DNA from: Lasioglossum baleicum
Taxonomy: Eukaryota; Arthropoda; Insecta; Hymenoptera; Halictidae
Length of the DNA: 64,000 bases
Assembly (NCBI RefSeq): GCF_051020765.1
Contig: NW_027469319.1
Coordinates: forward strand, 124,001 to 188,000
Reading direction: 5' to 3'
This document shows, piece after piece, positions 36,572 through 49,010 of the stretch (its first letter is position 1; every line of letters begins with the position of its first letter). The notes below the pieces were generated by a model that saw only the letters and a list, made by a program, of their open reading frames with translations, was not told the DNA's origin and made no database searches. The translations under genes and the position numbers were made by a program.

Positions 36572-37810
36572 TTATGTGTTATGCGTTATGCGTTAAGCGT
36601 TATACGTTATGCGTTATGCGTTATGTGTTATGCGTTATGCGTTATGTGTTATGCGTTGTGCTTTACGGGTTATGCGATATGCGTTATGCGTTATGCGTTA
36701 TGCGATGTGCGTTATGCGTTATGCGTTATGCGTTATGCGTTATGCGTTATGCGTTATGCGTTATGCGTTATGCGTTATGCGTTATGCGTTATGCGTTATG
36801 CGTTATGCGTTAAGCATTATGACTTTTTCATTGAGCGTTATGCGTTATGACTTTTCCATTGAGCGTTATGCGTTATTCGTTATGGGTTATGCGTTATGCG
36901 TTATGCGTTATGCGTTATGCGTTATGCGTTATGCGTTATGCGTTATGCGTTATGCGTTATGCGTTATGCGTTATGCGTTATGCGTTATGCGTTATGCGTT
37001 ATGCGTTATGCGTTATGCGTTATGCGTTATGCGTTATGCGTTATGCGTTATGCGTTATGCGTTATGCGTTATGCGTTATGCGTTATGCGTTATGCGTTAT
37101 GCGTTATGCGTTATGCGTTATGCGTTATGCGTTATGCGTTATGCGTTATGCGTTATGCGTTATGCGTTATGCGTTATGCGTTATGCGTTATGCGTTATGC
37201 GTTATGCGTTATGCGTTATGCGTTATGCGTTATGCGTTATGCGTTATGCGTTATGCGTTATGCGTTATGCGTTATGCGTTATGCGTTATGCGTTATGCGT
37301 TATGCGTTATGCGTTATGCGTTATGCGTTATGCGTTATGCGTTATGCGTTATGCGTTATGCGTTATGCGTTATGCGTTATGCGTTATGCGTTACGCGTTA
37401 CGCGTTACGCGTTATGCGTTAAGCGTTATACGTTATGCGATATGCGATATGCGTTATGCGTTATGTGTTATGCGTTATGCGTTATGTGTTATGCGTTATG
37501 CGTTATGCGTTATGCGTTATGCGTTATGCGTTATGCGTTATGCGTTATGCGTTATGCGTTATGCGTTATGCGTTATGCGTTATGCGTTATGCGTTATGCG
37601 TTATGCGTTATGCGTTATGCGTTATGCGTTATGCGTTATGCGTTATGCGTTATGCGTTATGCGTTATGCGTTATGCGTTATGCGTTATGCGTTATGCGTT
37701 ATGCGTTATGCGTTATGCGTTATGCGTTATGCGTTATGCGTTATGCGTGATGCGTTATGCGTCATGCGTCATGCGTCATGCGTCATGCGTCATGCGTTAT
37801 GCGTCATGCG
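36572..37810 (+). repeat. 1,498-bp tandem duplication, right copy; last A module
   Basis: C6T 36572, T4A 36593, D 36656, A 36810 (last A of the window), perfect run 36887-37390 (72 units), T4C triplet from 37391, F 37748-37810. It is the same length as the left copy between all landmarks. The copies first differ at the end of F, where this one has a final T2C unit (37804-37810) that the left copy lacks. Such identity over more than 1.2 kb suggests a recent event. Confidence 0.93.
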
Positions 37811-40008
37811 TTATGCGTTATGCGTTATGCGTTATGCGTTATGCGTTATGCGTTATGCGTTATGCGTTATGCGTTATGCGTTATGCGTTATGCGTTATGC
37901 GTTATGCGTTATGCGTTATGCGTTATGCGTTATGCGTTATGCGTTATGCGTTATGCGTTATGCGTTATGCGTTATGCGTTATGCGTTATGCGTTATGCGT
38001 TATGCGTTATGCGTTATGCGTTATGCGTTATGCGTTATGCGTTATGCGTTATGCGTTATGCGTTATGCGTTATGCGTTATGCGTTATGCGTTATGCGTTA
38101 TGCGTTATGCGTTATGCGTTATGCGTTATGCGTTATGCGTTATGCGTTATGCGTTATGCGTTATGCGTTATGCGTTATGCGTTATGCGTTATGCGTTATG
38201 CGTTATGCGTTATGCGTTATGCGTTATGCGATATGCGTTATGCGTTATGACTTTTTCATTGAACGTTATGCGTTATGCGTTATGCGTTATGCGTTATGCG
38301 TTATGCGTTATGCGTTATGCGTTATGCGTTATGCGTTATGCGTTATGCGTTATGCGTTATGCGTTATGCGTTATGCGTTATGCGTTATGCGTTATGCGTT
38401 ATGCGTTATGCGTTATGCGTTATGCGTTATGCGTTATGCGTTATGCGTTATGCGTTATGCGTTATGCCTTATGCGTTATGCGTTATGCGTTATGCGTTAT
38501 GCGTTATGCGTTATGCGTTATGCGTTATGCACCATGCGTTATCCGTTATGCGTTATCCGTTATGCGTTACGCGTTATGCCTTATGCGTTATGCGTTATGC
38601 GTTATGCGTTAAGCGTTATACGTTATGCGATATGCGTTATGCGTTATGCGTTATGCGTTATGCGTTATGCGTTATGCGTTATGCGTTATGCGTTATGCGT
38701 TATGCGTTATGCGTTATGCGTTATGCGTTATGCGTTATGCGTTATGCGTTATGCGTTATGCGTTATGCGTTATGCGTTATGCGTTATGCGTTATGCGTTA
38801 TGCGTTATGCGTTATGCGTTAAGCGTTATACGTTATGCGATATGCGTTATGCGTTATGCGTTATGCGTTATGCGTTATGCGTTATGCGTTATGCGTTATG
38901 CGTTATGCGTTATGCGTTATGCGTTATGCGTTATGCGTTATGCGTTATGCGTTATGCGTTATGCGTTATGCGTTATGCGTTATGCGTTATGCGTTATGCG
39001 TTATGCGTTATGCGTTATGCGTTATGCGTTATGCGTTATGCGTTATGCGTTATGCGTTATGCGTTATGCGTTATGCGTTATGCGTTATGCGTTATGCGTT
39101 ATGCGTTATGCGTTATGCGTTATGCGTTATGCGATATGCGTTATGTGTTATGCGTTATGTGTTATGCGTTGTGCTTTACGGGTTATGCGATATGCGTTAT
39201 GCGTTATGACTTTTTCATTGAACGTTATGCGTTATGCGTTATGCGTTATGTGTTATGCGTTGTGCTTTACGGGTTATGCGATATGCGTTATGCGTTATGA
39301 CTTTTTCATTGAACGTTATGCGTTATGCGTTATGCGTTATGCGTTATGCGTTATGCGTTATGCGTTATGCGTTATGCGTTATGCGTTATGCGTTATGCGT
39401 TATGCGTTATGCGTTATGCGTTATGCGTTATGCGTTATGCGTTATGCGTTATGCGTTATGCGTTATGCGTTATGCGTTATGCGTTATGCGTTATGCGTTA
39501 TGCGTTATGCGTTATGCGTTATGCGTTATGCGTTATGCGTTATGCGTTATGTGTTATGCGTTATGTGTTATGCGTTGTGCTTTACGGGTTATGCGATATG
39601 CGTTATGCGTTATGACTTTTTCATTGAACGTTATGCGTTATGCGTTATGCGTTATGCGTTATGCGTTATGCGTTATGCGTTATGCGTTATGCGTTATGCG
39701 TTATGCGTTATGCGTTATGCGTTATGCGTTATGCGTTATGCGTTATGCGTTATGCGTTATGCGTTATGCGTTATGCGTTATGCGTTATGCGTTATGCGTT
39801 ATGCGTTATGCGTTATGCGTTATGCGTTATGCGTTATGCGTTATGCGTTATGCGTTATGCGTTATGCGTTATGCGTTATGCGTTATGCGTTATGCGTTAT
39901 GCGTTATGCGTTATGCGTTATGCGTTATGCGTTATGCGTTATGCCTTATGCGTTATGCGTTATGCGTTATGCGTTATGCGTTATGCGTTATGCGTTATGC
40001 GTTATGCG
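37811..40008 (+). repeat. Start of Region III: D', first E, first D doublet
   Basis: A perfect run 37811-38230 (60 units), D' 38231-38265, a run with G7C at 38462, the first E at 38525, a second K signature (T4A about 38819, G5A, T1A), a long run, the first D doublet (TTGTGCT 39169 and 39260), a third D at 39575 and a run to the next E. No A, B, C or G remain. Confidence 0.88.
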
Positions 40009-43000
40009 TTATGCACCATGCGTTATCCGTTATGCGTTATCCGTTATGCGTTACGCGTTATGCCTTATGCGTTATGCGTTATGCGTTATGCGTTAAGCGT
40101 TATACGTTATGCGATATGCGTTATGCGTTATGCGTTATGCGTTATGCGTTATGCGTTATGCGTTATGCGTTATGCGTTATGCGTTATGCGTTATGCGTTA
40201 TGCGTTATGCGTTATGCGTTATGCGTTATGCGTTATGCGTTATGCGTTATGCGTTATGCGTTATGCGTTATGCGTTATGCGTTATGCGTTATGCGTTATG
40301 CGTTATGCGTTATGCGTTATGCGTTATGCGTTATGCGTTATGCGTTATGCGTTATGCGTTATGCGTTAAGCGTTATACGTTATGCGATATGCGTTATGCG
40401 TTATGCGTTATGCGTTATGCGTTATGCGTTATGCGTTATGCGTTATGCGTTATGCGTTATGCGTTATGCGTTATGCGTTATGCGTTATGCGTTATGCGTT
40501 ATGCGTTATGCGTTATGCGTTATGCGTTATGCGTTATGCGTTATGCGTTATGCGTTATGCGTTATGCGTTATGCGTTATGCGTTATGCGTTATGCGTTAT
40601 GCGTTATGCGTTATGCGTTATGCGTTATGCGTTATGCGTTATGCGTTATGCGTTATGCGTTATGCGTTATGCGTTATGTGTTATGCGTTATGTGTTATGC
40701 GTTGTGCTTTACGGGTTATGCGATATGCGTTATGCGTTATGACTTTTTCATTGAACGTTATGCGTTATGCGTTATGCGTTATGTGTTATGCGTTGTGCTT
40801 TACGGGTTATGCGATATGCGTTATGCGTTATGACTTTTTCATTGAACGTTATGCGTTATGCGTTATGCGTTATGCGTTATGCGTTATGCGTTATGCGTTA
40901 TGCGTTATGCGTTATGCGTTATGCGTTATGCGTTATGCGTTATGCGTTATGCGTTATGCGTTATGCGTTATGCGTTATGCGTTATGCGTTATGCGTTATG
41001 CGTTATGCGTTATGCGTTATGCGTTATGCGTTATGCGTTATGCGTTATGCGTTATGCGTTATGCGTTATGCGTTATGCGTTATGCGTTATGCGTTATGCG
41101 TTATGCGTTATGCGTTATGCGTTATGCGTTATGCGTTATGCGTTATGCGTTATGCGTTATGCGTTATGCGTTATGCGTTATGCGTTATGCGTTATGCGTT
41201 ATGCGTTATGCGTTATGCCTTATGCGTTATGCGTTATGCGTTATGCGTTATGCGTTATGCGTTATGCGTTATGCGTTATGCGTTATGCACCATGCGTTAT
41301 CCGTTATGCGTTATCCGTTATGCGTTACGCGTTATGCCTTATGCGTTATGCGTTATGCGTTATGCGTTAAGCGTTATACGTTATGCGATATGCGTTATGC
41401 GTTATGCGTTATGCGTTATGCGTTATGCGTTATGCGTTATGCGTTATGCGTTATGCGTTATGCGTTATGCGTTATGCGTTATGCGTTATGCGTTATGCGT
41501 TATGCGTTATGCGTTATGCGTTATGCGTTATGCGTTATGCGTTATGCGTTATGCGTTATGCGTTATGCGTTATGCGTTATGCGTTATGCGTTATGCGTTA
41601 TGCGTTATGCGTTATGCGTTATGCGTTATGCGTTATGCGTTATGCGTTATGCGTCATGCGTTATCCGTTATGCGTTATGCGTTATGCGTTATGCGTTATG
41701 CGTTATGCGTTATGCGTTATGCGTTATGCGTTATGCGTTATGCGTTATGCGTTATGCGTTATGCGTTATGCGTTATGCGTTATGCGTTATGCGTTATGCG
41801 TTATGCGTTATGCGTTATGCGTTATGCGTTATGCGTTATGCGTTATGCGTTATGCGTTATGCGTTATGCGTTATGCGTTATGCGTTATGCGTTATGCGTT
41901 ATGCGTTATGCGTTATGCGTTATGCGTTATGCGTTATGCGTTATGCGTTATGCGTTATGCGTTATGCGTTATGCGTTATGCGTTATGCGTTATGCGTTAT
42001 GCGATATGCGTTATGCGTTATGACTTTTTCATTGAACGTTATGCGTTATGCGTTATGCGTTATGCGTTATGCGTTATGCGTTATGCGTTATGCGTTATGC
42101 GTTATGCGTTATGCGTTATGCGTTATGCGTTATGCGTTATGCGTTATGCGTTATGCGTTATGCGTTATGCGTTATGCGTTATGCGTTATGCGTTATGCGT
42201 TATGCGTTATGCGTTATGCGTTATGCGTTATGCGTTATGCGTTATGCGTTATGCGTTATGCGTTATGCGTTATGCGTTATGCGTTATGCGTTATGCGTTA
42301 TGCGTTATGTGTTATGCGTTATGTGTTATGCGTTGTGCTTTACGGGTTATGCGATATGCGTTATGCGTTATGACTTTTTCATTGAACGTTATGCGTTATG
42401 CGTTATGCGTTATGTGTTATGCGTTGTGCTTTACGGGTTATGCGATATGCGTTATGCGTTATGACTTTTTCATTGAACGTTATGCGTTATGCGTTATGCG
42501 TTATGCGTTATGCGTTATGCGTTATGCGTTATGCGTTATGCGTTATGCGTTATGCGTTATGCGTTATGCGTTATGCGTTATGCGTTATGCGTTATGCGTT
42601 ATGCGTTATGCGTTATGCGTTATGCGTTATGCGTTATGCGTTATGCGTTATGCGTTATGCGTTATGCGTTATGCGTTATGCGTTATGCGTTATGCGTTAT
42701 GCGTTATGCGTTATGCGTTATGCGTTATGCGTTATGCGTTATGCGTTATGCGTTATGCGTTATGCGTTATGCGTTATGCGTTATGCGTTATGTGTTATGC
42801 GTTATGTGTTATGCGTTGTGCTTTACGGGTTATGCGATATGCGTTATGCGTTATGACTTTTTCATTGAACGTTATGCGTTATGCGTTATGCGTTATGCGT
42901 TATGCGTTATGCGTTATGCGTTATGCGTTATGCGTTATGCGTTATGCGTTATGCGTTATGCGTTATGCGTTATGCGTTATGCGTTATGCGTTATGCGTTA

Positions 43001-43312
43001 TGCGTTATGCGTTATGCGTTATGCGTTATGCGTTATGCGTTATGCGTTATGCGTTATGCGTTATGCGTTATGCGTTATGCGTTATGCGTTATGCGTTATG
43101 CGTTATGCGTTATGCGTTATGCGTTATGCGTTATGCGTTATGCGTTATGCGTTATGCGTTATGCGTTATGCGTTATGCGTTATGCGTTATGCGTTATGCG
43201 TTATGCGTTATGCGTTATGCGTTATGCGTTATGCGTTATGCCTTATGCGTTATGCGTTATGCGTTATGCGTTATGCGTTATGCGTTATGCGTTATGCGTT
43301 ATGCGTTATGCG
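40009..43312 (+). repeat. E-K-run-D doublet cycles
   Basis: E at 40009 and 41283 (1,274 bp apart). D doublets at 40702/40793 and 42333/42424, and a third D at 42816. After the second E there is a lone T2C plus G5C (41654-41667) and D' at 42004. The repeating order is E, K, run, D doublet, run, G7C, E. Confidence 0.86.
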
Positions 43313-46300
43313 TTATGCACCATGCGTTATCCGTTATGCGTTATCCGTTATGCGTTACGCGTTATGCCTTATGCGTTATGCGTTATGCGTTATGCGTTAA
43401 GCGTTATACGTTATGCGATATGCGTTATGCGTTATGCGTTATGCGTTATGCGTTATGCGTTATGCGTTATGCGTTATGCGTTATGCGTTATGCGTTATGC
43501 GTTATGCGTTATGCGTTATGCGTTATGCGTTATGCGTTATGCGTTATGCGTTATGCGTTATGCGTTATGCGTTATGCGTTATGCGTTATGCGTTTTGCGT
43601 TATGCGTTATGCGTTATGCGTTATGCGTTATGCGTTATGCGTTATGCGTTATGCGTTATGCGTTATGCGTTATGCGTCATGCGTTATGCGTTATGCGTTA
43701 TGCGTTATGCGTTATGCGTTATGCGTTATGCGTTATGCGTTATGCGTTATGCGTTATGCGTTATGCGTTATGCGTTATGCGTTATGCGTTATGCGTTATG
43801 CGTTATGCGTTATGCGTTATGCGTTATGCGTTATGCGTTATGCGTTATGCGTTATGCGTTATGCGTCATGCGTCATGCGTTATGCGTTATGCGTTATGCG
43901 TTATGCGTTATGCGTTATGCGTTATGCGTTATGCGTTATGCGTTATGCGTTATGCGTTATGCGTTATGCGTTATGCGTTATGCGTTATGCGTTATGCGTT
44001 ATGCGTTATGCGTTATGCGTTATGCGTTATGCGTTATGCGTTATGCGTTATGCGTTATGCGTTATGCGATATGCGTTATGCGTTATGACTTTTTCATTGA
44101 ACGTTATGCGTTATGCGTTATGCGTTATGCGTTATGCGTTATGCGTTATGCGTTATGCGTTATGCGTTATGCGTTATGCGTTATGCGTTATGCGTTATGC
44201 GTTATGCGTTATGCGTTATGCGTTATGCGTTATGCGTTATGCGTTATGCGTTATGCGTTATGCGTTATGCGTTATGCGTTATGCGTTATGCGTTATGCGT
44301 TATGCGTTATGCGTTATGCGTTATGCGTTATGCGTTATGCGTTATGCGTTATGCGTTATGCGTTATGCGTTATGCGTTATGCGTTATGCGTTATGCGTTA
44401 TGCGTTATGCGTTATGCCTTATGCGTTATGCGTTATGCGTTATGCGTTATGCGTTATGCGTTATGCGTTATGCGTTATGCGTTATGCGTTATGCGTTATG
44501 CGTTATGCACCATGCGTTATCCGTTATGCGTTATCCGTTATGCGTTATGCGTTATGCGTTATGCGTTATGCGTTATGCGTTATGCGTTATGCGTTATGCG
44601 TTATGCGTTATGCGTTATGCGTTATGCGTTATGCGTTATGCGTTATGCGTTATGCGTTATGCGTTATGCGTTATGCGTGATGCGTTATGCGTCATGCGTC
44701 ATGCGTCATGCGTCATGCGTCATGCGTTATGCGTCATGCGTTATGCGTTATGCGTTATGCGTTATGCGTTATGCGTTATGCGTTATGCGTTATGCGTTAT
44801 GCGTTATGCGTTATGCGTTATGCGTTATGCGTTATGCGTTATGCGTTATGCGTTATGCGTTATGCGTTATGCGTTATGCGTTATGCGTTATGCGTTATGC
44901 GTTATGCGTTATGCGTTATGCGTTATGCGTTATGCGTTATGCGTTATGCGTTATGCGTTATGCGTTATGCGTTATGCGTTATGCGTTATGCGTTATGCGT
45001 TATGCGTTATGCGTTATGCGTTATGCGTTATGCGTTATGCGTTATGCGTTATGCGTTATGCGTTATGCGTTATGCGTTATGCGTTATGCGATATGCGTTA
45101 TGCGTTATGACTTTTTCATTGAACGTTATGCGTTATGCGTTATGCGTTATGCGTTATGCGTTATGCGTTATGCGTTATGCGTTATGCGTTATGCGTTATG
45201 CGTTATGCGTTATGCGTTATGCGTTATGCGTTATGCGTTATGCGTTATGCGTTATGCGTTATGCGTTATGCGTTATGCGTTATGCGTTATGCGTTATGCG
45301 TTATGCGTTATGCGTTATGCGTTATGCGTTATGCGTTATGCGTTATGCGTTATGCGTTATGCGTTATGCGTTATGCGTTATGCGTTATGCGTTATGCGTT
45401 ATGCGTGATGCGTTATGCGTCATGCGTCATGCGTCATGCGTCATGCGTCATGCGTCATGCGTTATGCGTCATGCGTTATGCGTTATGCGTTATGCGTTAT
45501 GCGTTATGCGTTATGCGTTATGCGTTATGCGTTATGCGTTATGCGTTATGCGTTATGCGTTATGCGTTATGCGTTATGCGTTATGCGTTATGCGTTATGC
45601 GTTATGCGTTATGCGTTATGCGTTATGCGTTATGCGTTATGCGTTATGCGTTATGCGTTATGCGTTATGCGTTATGCGTTATGCGTTATGCGTTATGCGT
45701 TATGCGTTATGCGTTATGCGTTATGCGTTATGCGTTATGCGTTATGCGTTATGCGTTATGCGTTATGCGTTATGCGTTATGCGTTATGCGTTATGCGTTA
45801 TGCGTTATGCGTTATGCGTTATGCGTTATGCGTTATGCGTTATGCGTTATGCGTTATGCGTTATGCGTTATGCGTTATGCGTTATGCGTTATGCGTTATG
45901 CGTTATGCGTTATGCGTTATGCGTTATGCGTTATGCGTTATGCGTTATGCGTTATGCGTTATGCGTTATGCGTTATGCGTTATGCGTTATGCGTTATGCG
46001 TTATGCGTTATGCGTTATGCGTTATGCGTTATGCGTTATGCGTTATGCGTTATGCGTTATGCGTTATGCGTTATGCGTTATGCGTTATGCGTTATGCGTT
46101 ATGCGTTATGCGTTATGCGTTATGCGTTATGCGTTATGCGTTATGCGTTATGCGTTATGCGTTATGCGTTATGCGTTATGCGTTATGCGTTATGCGTTAT
46201 GCGTTATGCGTTATGCGTTATGCGTTATGCGTTATGCGTTATGCGTTATGCGTTATGCGTTATGCGTTATGCGTTATGCGTTATGCGTTATGCGATATGC

Positions 46301-46686
46301 GTTATGCGTTATGACTTTTTCATTGAACGTTATGCGTTATGCGTTATGCGTTATGCGTTATGCGTTATGCGTTATGCGTTATGCGTTATGCGTTATGCGT
46401 TATGCGTTATGCGTTATGCGTTATGCGTTATGCGTTATGCGTTATGCGTTATGCGTTATGCGTTATGCGTTATGCGTTATGCGTTATGCGTTATGCGTTA
46501 TGCGTTATGCGTTATGCGTTATGCGTTATGCGTTATGCGTTATGCGTTATGCGTTATGCGTTATGCGTTATGCGTTATGCGTTATGCGTTATGCGTTATG
46601 CGTTATGCCTTATGCGTTATGCGTTATGCGTTATGCGTTATGCGTTATGCGTTATGCGTTATGCGTTATGCGTTATGCGTTATGCG
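43313..46686 (+). repeat. E, E-F junction and a 117-unit perfect run
   Basis: Full E at 43313, an A3T unit near 43593, T2C units near 43675 and 43866, D' 44069, short E 44503 with F exactly 175 bp downstream (44678), D' 45091, F 45406 (six T2C, the largest cluster), a perfect run 45476-46294 (117 units), D' 46295. No full D occurs between 42816 and 49039. Confidence 0.86.
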
Positions 46687-49010
46687 TTATGCACCATGCG
46701 TTATCCGTTATGCGTTATCCGTTATGCGTTATGCGTTATGCGTTATGCGTTATGCGTTATGCGTTATGCGTTATGCGTTATGCGTTATGCGTTATGCGTT
46801 ATGCGTTATGCGTTATGCGTTATGCGTTATGCGTTATGCGTTATGCGTTATGCGTTATGCGTGATGCGTTATGCGTCATGCGTCATGCGTCATGCGTCAT
46901 GCGTCATGCGTTATGCGTCATGCGTTATGCGTTATGCGTTATGCGTTATGCGTTATGCGTTATGCGTTATGCGTTATGCGTTATGCGTTATGCGTTATGC
47001 GTTATGCGTTATGCGTTATGCGTTATGCGTTATGCGTTATGCGTTATGCGTTATGCGTTATGCGTTATGCGTTATGCGTTATGCGTTATGCGTTATGCGT
47101 TATGCGTTATGCGTTATGCGTTATGCGTTATGCGTTATGCGTTATGCGTTATGCGTTATGCGTTATGCGTTATGCGTTATGCGTTATGCGTTATGCGTTA
47201 TGCGTTATGCGTTATGCGTTATGCGTTATGCGTTATGCGTTATGCGTTATGCGTTATGCGTTATGCGTTATGCGTTATGCGTTATGCGTTATGCGTTATG
47301 CGTTATGCGTTATGCGATATGCGTTATGCGTTATGACTTTTTCATTGAACGTTATGCGTTATGCGTTATGCGTTATGCGTTATGCGTTATGCGTTATGCG
47401 TTATGCGTTATGCGTTATGCGTTATGCGTTATGCGTTATGCGTTATGCGTTATGCGTTATGCGTTATGCGTTATGCGTTATGCGTTATGCGTTATGCGTT
47501 ATGCGTTATGCGTTATGCGTTATGCGTTATGCGTTATGCGTTATGCGTTATGCCTTATGCGTTATGCGTTATGCGTTATGCGATATGCGTTATGCGTTAT
47601 GCGTTATGCACCATGCGTTATGCGTTATGCGTTATGCGTTATGCGTTATGCGTTATGCGTTATGCGTTATGCGTTATGCGTTATGCGTTATGCGTTATGC
47701 GTTATGCGTTATGCGTTATGCGTTATGCGTTAAGCGTTATACGTTATGCGATATGCGTTATGCGTTATGCGTTATGCGTTATGCGTTATGCGTTATGCGT
47801 TATGCGTTATGCGTTATGCGTTATGCGTTATGCGTTATGCGTTATGCGTTATGCGTTATGCGTTATGCGTTATGCGTTATGCGTTATCCGTTATGCGTTA
47901 TGCGTTATGCGTTATGCGTTATGCATTATGCGTTATGCGTTATGCGTTATGCGTTATGCGTTATGCGTTATGCGTTATGCGTTATGCGTTATGCGTTATG
48001 CGTTATGCGTTATGCGTTATGCGTTATGCGTTATGCGTTATGCGTTATGCGTTATGCGTTATGCGTTATGCGTTATGCGTTATGCGTTATGCGTTATGCG
48101 TTATGCGTTATGCGTTATGCGTTATGCGTTATGCGTTATGCGTTATGCGTTATGCGTTATGCGTTATGCGTTATGCGTTATGCGTTATGCGTTATGCGTT
48201 ATGCGTTATGCGTTATGCGTTATGCGTTATGCGTTATGCGTTATGCGTTATGCGTTATGCGTTATGCGTTATGCGTTATGCGTTATGCGTTATGCGTTAT
48301 GCGTTATGCGTTATGCGTTATGCGTTATGCGTTATGCGTTATGCGTTATGCGTTATGCGTTATGCGTTATGCGTTATGCGTTATGCGTTATGCGTTATGC
48401 GTTATGCGTTATGCGTTATGCGTTATGCGTTATGCGTTATGCGTTATGCGTGATGCGTCATGCGTCATGCGTCATGCGTCATGCGTCATGCGTTATGCGT
48501 CATGCGTTATGCGTTATGCGTTATGCGTTATGCGTTATGCGTTATGCGTTATGCGTTATGCGTTATGCGTTATGCGTTATGCGTTATGCGTTATGCGTTA
48601 TGCGTTATGCGTTATGCGTTATGCGTTATGCGTTATGCGTTATGCGTTATGCGTTATGCGTTATGCGTTATGCGTTATGCGTTATGCGTTATGCGTTATG
48701 CGTTATGCGTTATGCGTTATGCGTTATGCGTTATGCGTTATGCGTTATGCGTTATGCGTTATGCGTTATGCGTTATGCGTTATGCGTTATGCGTTATGCG
48801 ATATGCGTTATGCGTTATGACTTTTTCATTGAACGTTATGCGTTATGCGTTATGCGTTATGCGTTATGCGTTATGCGTTATGCGTTATGCGTTATGCGTT
48901 ATGCGTTATGCGTTATGCGTTATGCGTTATGCGTTATGCGTTATGCGTTATGCGTTATGCGTTATGCGTTATGCGTTATGCGTTATGCGTTATGCGTTAT
49001 GCGTTATGCG
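46687..49010 (+). repeat. Second E-F junction and remnant E
   Basis: Short E at 46687 with F again exactly 175 bp downstream (46862), D' 47317, a remnant E at 47604 (only G7A and CCATGCG) preceded by T1A, K near 47732, lone G5C and G7A units near 47885 and 47924, a long run, F 48451-48506 and D' 48801. The F-to-D' distance is 6 units longer than in the 44503 copy. Confidence 0.85.

Larger units (their letters stand above)
412..36886 (+). repeat. Module A family: double T-rich cassette, 41 copies
   Basis: Full module A is 14 units (98 bp): T4A+G7A; cassette 1 (TTATGAC, then TTTTTCA, then TTGAGCG); one canonical unit; cassette 2 (TTATGAC, then TTTTCCA, then TTGAGCG); canonical; G5T; C6G; two canonical; C6G. 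Starts: 412, 1112*, 1301, 1938*, 2029, 3219, 3926, 4633, 5494, 6166*, 6502, 7265*, 7636, 8882, 9568, 11045, 11724, 12725, 13866, 14097*, 14237, 14524, 15525, 18857, 20558, 21783, 23071, 24644 (cassette 2 only), 26345, 27185, 28592*, 28956, 29404*, 30972, 31329, 32624*, 33219, 34500*, 34885, 35312*, 36810*. Stars mark copies lacking part of the right end. At 412, 3926, 5494, 7265, 8882 and 11045 the leading T4A+G7A unit is doubled. Each cassette is exactly three units long, so phase is kept. Confidence 0.93.
16953..37810 (+). repeat. Region II: mixed A/B and D higher-order repeats with segmental duplications
   Basis: Module D becomes frequent (17 copies) and alternates with A and G-B. The single phase break of the array (24569) and the clearest segmental duplications (903, 1,498 and about 4,144-bp spacing) are here. 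Module F first appears at 30461. The last B is at 33485-33512 and the last A at 36810-36886, so the region ends where both families disappear. Confidence 0.87.

Noticed and set aside
39141..39224. Module D as a mobile element or insertion sequence
   Set aside because: D is made of substituted heptamers in phase, has no terminal inverted repeats, coding capacity or target-site duplication.
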